6,581 nucleotides of DNA from Rubrivivax sp. Lineage in GTDB: Bacteria; Pseudomonadota; Gammaproteobacteria; Burkholderiales; Burkholderiaceae_C. This document shows, piece after piece, positions 5,182 to 6,581 of this stretch (positions are counted from its first letter, which is position 1; the number at the start of each line of letters is the position of its first letter). The translations under genes and the position numbers were made by a program. The stretch lies in NCBI GenBank assembly GCA_027484885.1, contig JAIXSD010000364.1, forward strand, positions 1 through 6,581, given 5' to 3'. The notes under the pieces were generated by a model that saw only the letters and a list, made by a program, of their open reading frames with translations, did not search any database and was not told the origin of the DNA.

Positions 5182-6581
5182 ATGTCCGCGCAGCCCCAGT
5201 CCCTTCCAGGCGCCGCCGCCACTGACACCGACACGCAGGAAACCAAGGAATGGCTGGACGCGCTGTCCGCCGTCATCGGTGAAGAAGGCGGTGAACGTGC
5301 CCATTTCCTGCTCAACACCTTGATCGAGCATGCGCGCCAGTCCGGCATCGACGTGCCGTTCTCGGCCACCACGGCGTACGTGAACACCATCCCGGCCGAC
5401 CAGGAAGCGCGCTGCCCGGGCAATATCGAGATCGAAAAGCGCCTGCGCGCCTACATGCGCTGGAACGCCATGGCCATGGTCGTGCGCGCCAACCGCCTGA
5501 ACCCGGCGGACGGCGGCGATCTGGGTGGCCACATCGGCTCGTTTGCCTCGCTGGCCTCCATGCTGGGCGCCGGCTTCAACCATTTCTGGCATGCCGAGAG
5601 TGAAAACCACGGCGGCGATCTGCTCTACATCCAGGGCCACAGCTCGCCCGGCATCTACGCCCGCGCCTTCCTCGAAGGCCGCTTGAGCGAAGACCAGCTC
5701 GACAACTTCCGCCAGGAAGTGGACGGCAAGGGCCTCTCCAGCTACCCGCACCCGAAGCTGATGCCCGAGTTCTGGCAGTTCCCGACCGTCTCGATGGGCC
5801 TGGGCCCCTTGATGGCCATCTACCAGGCCCGCTTCCTGAAGTACCTGCACGCCCGCGGCATCGCCAACACCGAGAACCGCAAGGTCTGGGCCTTCATGGG
5901 CGATGGTGAGATGGACGAGCCGGAAAGCCTGGGCGCCATCGGCCTGGCCGCGCGCGAGGGCCTGGACAACCTGGTCTTCGTCATCAACTGCAATCTGCAG
6001 CGCCTGGACGGCCCGGTGCGCGGCAACGGCAAGATCATCCAGGAGCTGGAAGGCGAGTTCCGCGGCAGCGGCTGGAACGTCATCAAGCTGATCTGGGGCA
6101 AGGGCTGGGACGAGCTGCTGGCGCGCGACAAGAGCGGCAAGCTCAAGCAGCTGATGATGGAGACCGTGGACGGCGACTACCAGGCCATGAAGGCCAATGA
6201 CGGTGCCTATGTCCGCAAGCATTTCTTCGGCAAGTACCCCGAGACCGCCAAGCTCGTGGAGCACATGAGCGACGAAGAGATCTTCGAGCTGCGCCGCGGT
6301 GGCCACCAGCCCGAGAAGGTCTTCGCGGCTTTCCACAAGGCCCACAACAACACGACGGGCCAACCGACCCTGTTGCTGGTCAAGACCGTCAAGGGCTATG
6401 GCATGGGCAAGGCCGGTGAAGGCAAGAACACCGTTCACCAGACCAAGAAGCTGACGGACGAGGACATCAAGTACATCCGCGACCGCTTCGGCATCCCCAT
6501 CCCCGACAGCGAGCTGCCCAAGCTGCCTTACTACAAGCCGGCCGACGACACGCCCGAAATGCGCTACCTGCACGAGCGCCG
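5182..6581 (+). CDS. aceE: Pyruvate dehydrogenase E1 component, homodimeric type, N-terminal half, cut by window edge
   Basis: The frame is open from the ATG at 5182 to the right edge, 466 codons; full proteins are about 890-900 residues (E. coli 887). AceE uses thiamine diphosphate to decarboxylate pyruvate and acetylate the lipoyl group of E2 (AceF), the entry step to acetyl-CoA. Landmarks match E. coli closely: GGH with H117, QGHSSPG with H153, SSYPHPKLMPEFWQFP, the ThDP/Mg site GDGEMDEPES (240-249) followed by NCNLQRLDGP (269-278), and the mobile active-site loop YGMGKAGEGKNTVHQ with H419, equivalent to E. coli H407. The N terminus MSAQPQSLPGAAATDTDTQE is a short variable lead before EWLDAL. 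It is the single-chain E1, not the alpha/beta type. aceF and lpdA often follow in this order of bacteria but lie outside the window. Confidence 0.97.
   Translation, partial: MSAQPQSLPGAAATDTDTQETKEWLDALSAVIGEEGGERAHFLLNTLIEHARQSGIDVPFSATTAYVNTIPADQEARCPGNIEIEKRLRAYMRWNAMAMVVRANRLNPADGGDLGGHIGSFASLASMLGAGFNHFWHAESENHGGDLLYIQGHSSPGIYARAFLEGRLSEDQLDNFRQEVDGKGLSSYPHPKLMPEFWQFPTVSMGLGPLMAIYQARFLKYLHARGIANTENRKVWAFMGDGEMDEPESLGAIGLAAREGLDNLVFVINCNLQRLDGPVRGNGKIIQELEGEFRGSGWNVIKLIWGKGWDELLARDKSGKLKQLMMETVDGDYQAMKANDGAYVRKHFFGKYPETAKLVEHMSDEEIFELRRGGHQPEKVFAAFHKAHNNTTGQPTLLLVKTVKGYGMGKAGEGKNTVHQTKKLTDEDIKYIRDRFGIPIPDSELPKLPYYKPADDTPEMRYLHER

Noticed and set aside
4656..5423. Minus-strand open frame of 255 codons across the intergenic region
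   Set aside because: It runs antisense to the aceE start, through the promoter region and into the kinase in the wrong frame; the protein has no recognisable features.
5161..6573. Long minus-strand open frame (470 codons) opposite aceE
   Set aside because: It mirrors the strongly supported aceE frame. GC-rich codon bias leaves the antisense frame free of stops, and the product is low-complexity with no recognisable domain.

Overview
The window is a dense, GC-rich piece of bacterial chromosome. Protein sequences and gene order point to a betaproteobacterium of the order Burkholderiales, possibly near the Rubrivivax/Roseateles/Leptothrix group; the finer placement is inference from memory of similar proteins. 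I see no mobile element, CRISPR array, tRNA or rRNA.

Positions 1-4921 hold four genes on the minus strand. In transcription order they are a membrane-bound PAS sensor histidine kinase (4921-2327), a FixJ/LuxR-type response regulator (2330-1707), folD (1645-767) and an M3-family oligopeptidase of the PrlC/OpdA type (770 to the left edge, N-terminal part only). They form two tightly coupled pairs. Kinase and regulator overlap by 4 bp (ATGA), and folD and prlC overlap by 4 bp (ATGA). Between the pairs lies a 61-bp gap with a perfect 10-bp hairpin that looks like a terminator or attenuator for minus-strand transcripts.

Positions 4922-5181 are a 260-bp divergent intergenic region. It holds several inverted repeats, a consensus -35 hexamer reading rightwards, a T-tract and a possible leader hairpin. 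From 5182 to the right edge, on the plus strand, runs the first half of aceE, the E1 subunit of the homodimeric-type pyruvate dehydrogenase complex.

Functionally the window joins central carbon metabolism (pyruvate to acetyl-CoA), one-carbon folate metabolism and cytoplasmic peptide turnover with a two-component system whose signal and targets are unknown. The divergent layout suggests, but does not prove, that the two-component system acts on aceE or responds to a related carboxylate signal. This is mostly housekeeping sequence and I do not see a clearly new system. The points most worth a second look are a roughly 320-bp stretch of atypical codon use at the 3' end of the kinase gene and the cluster of TTTCG/CGAAA inverted repeats upstream of aceE.
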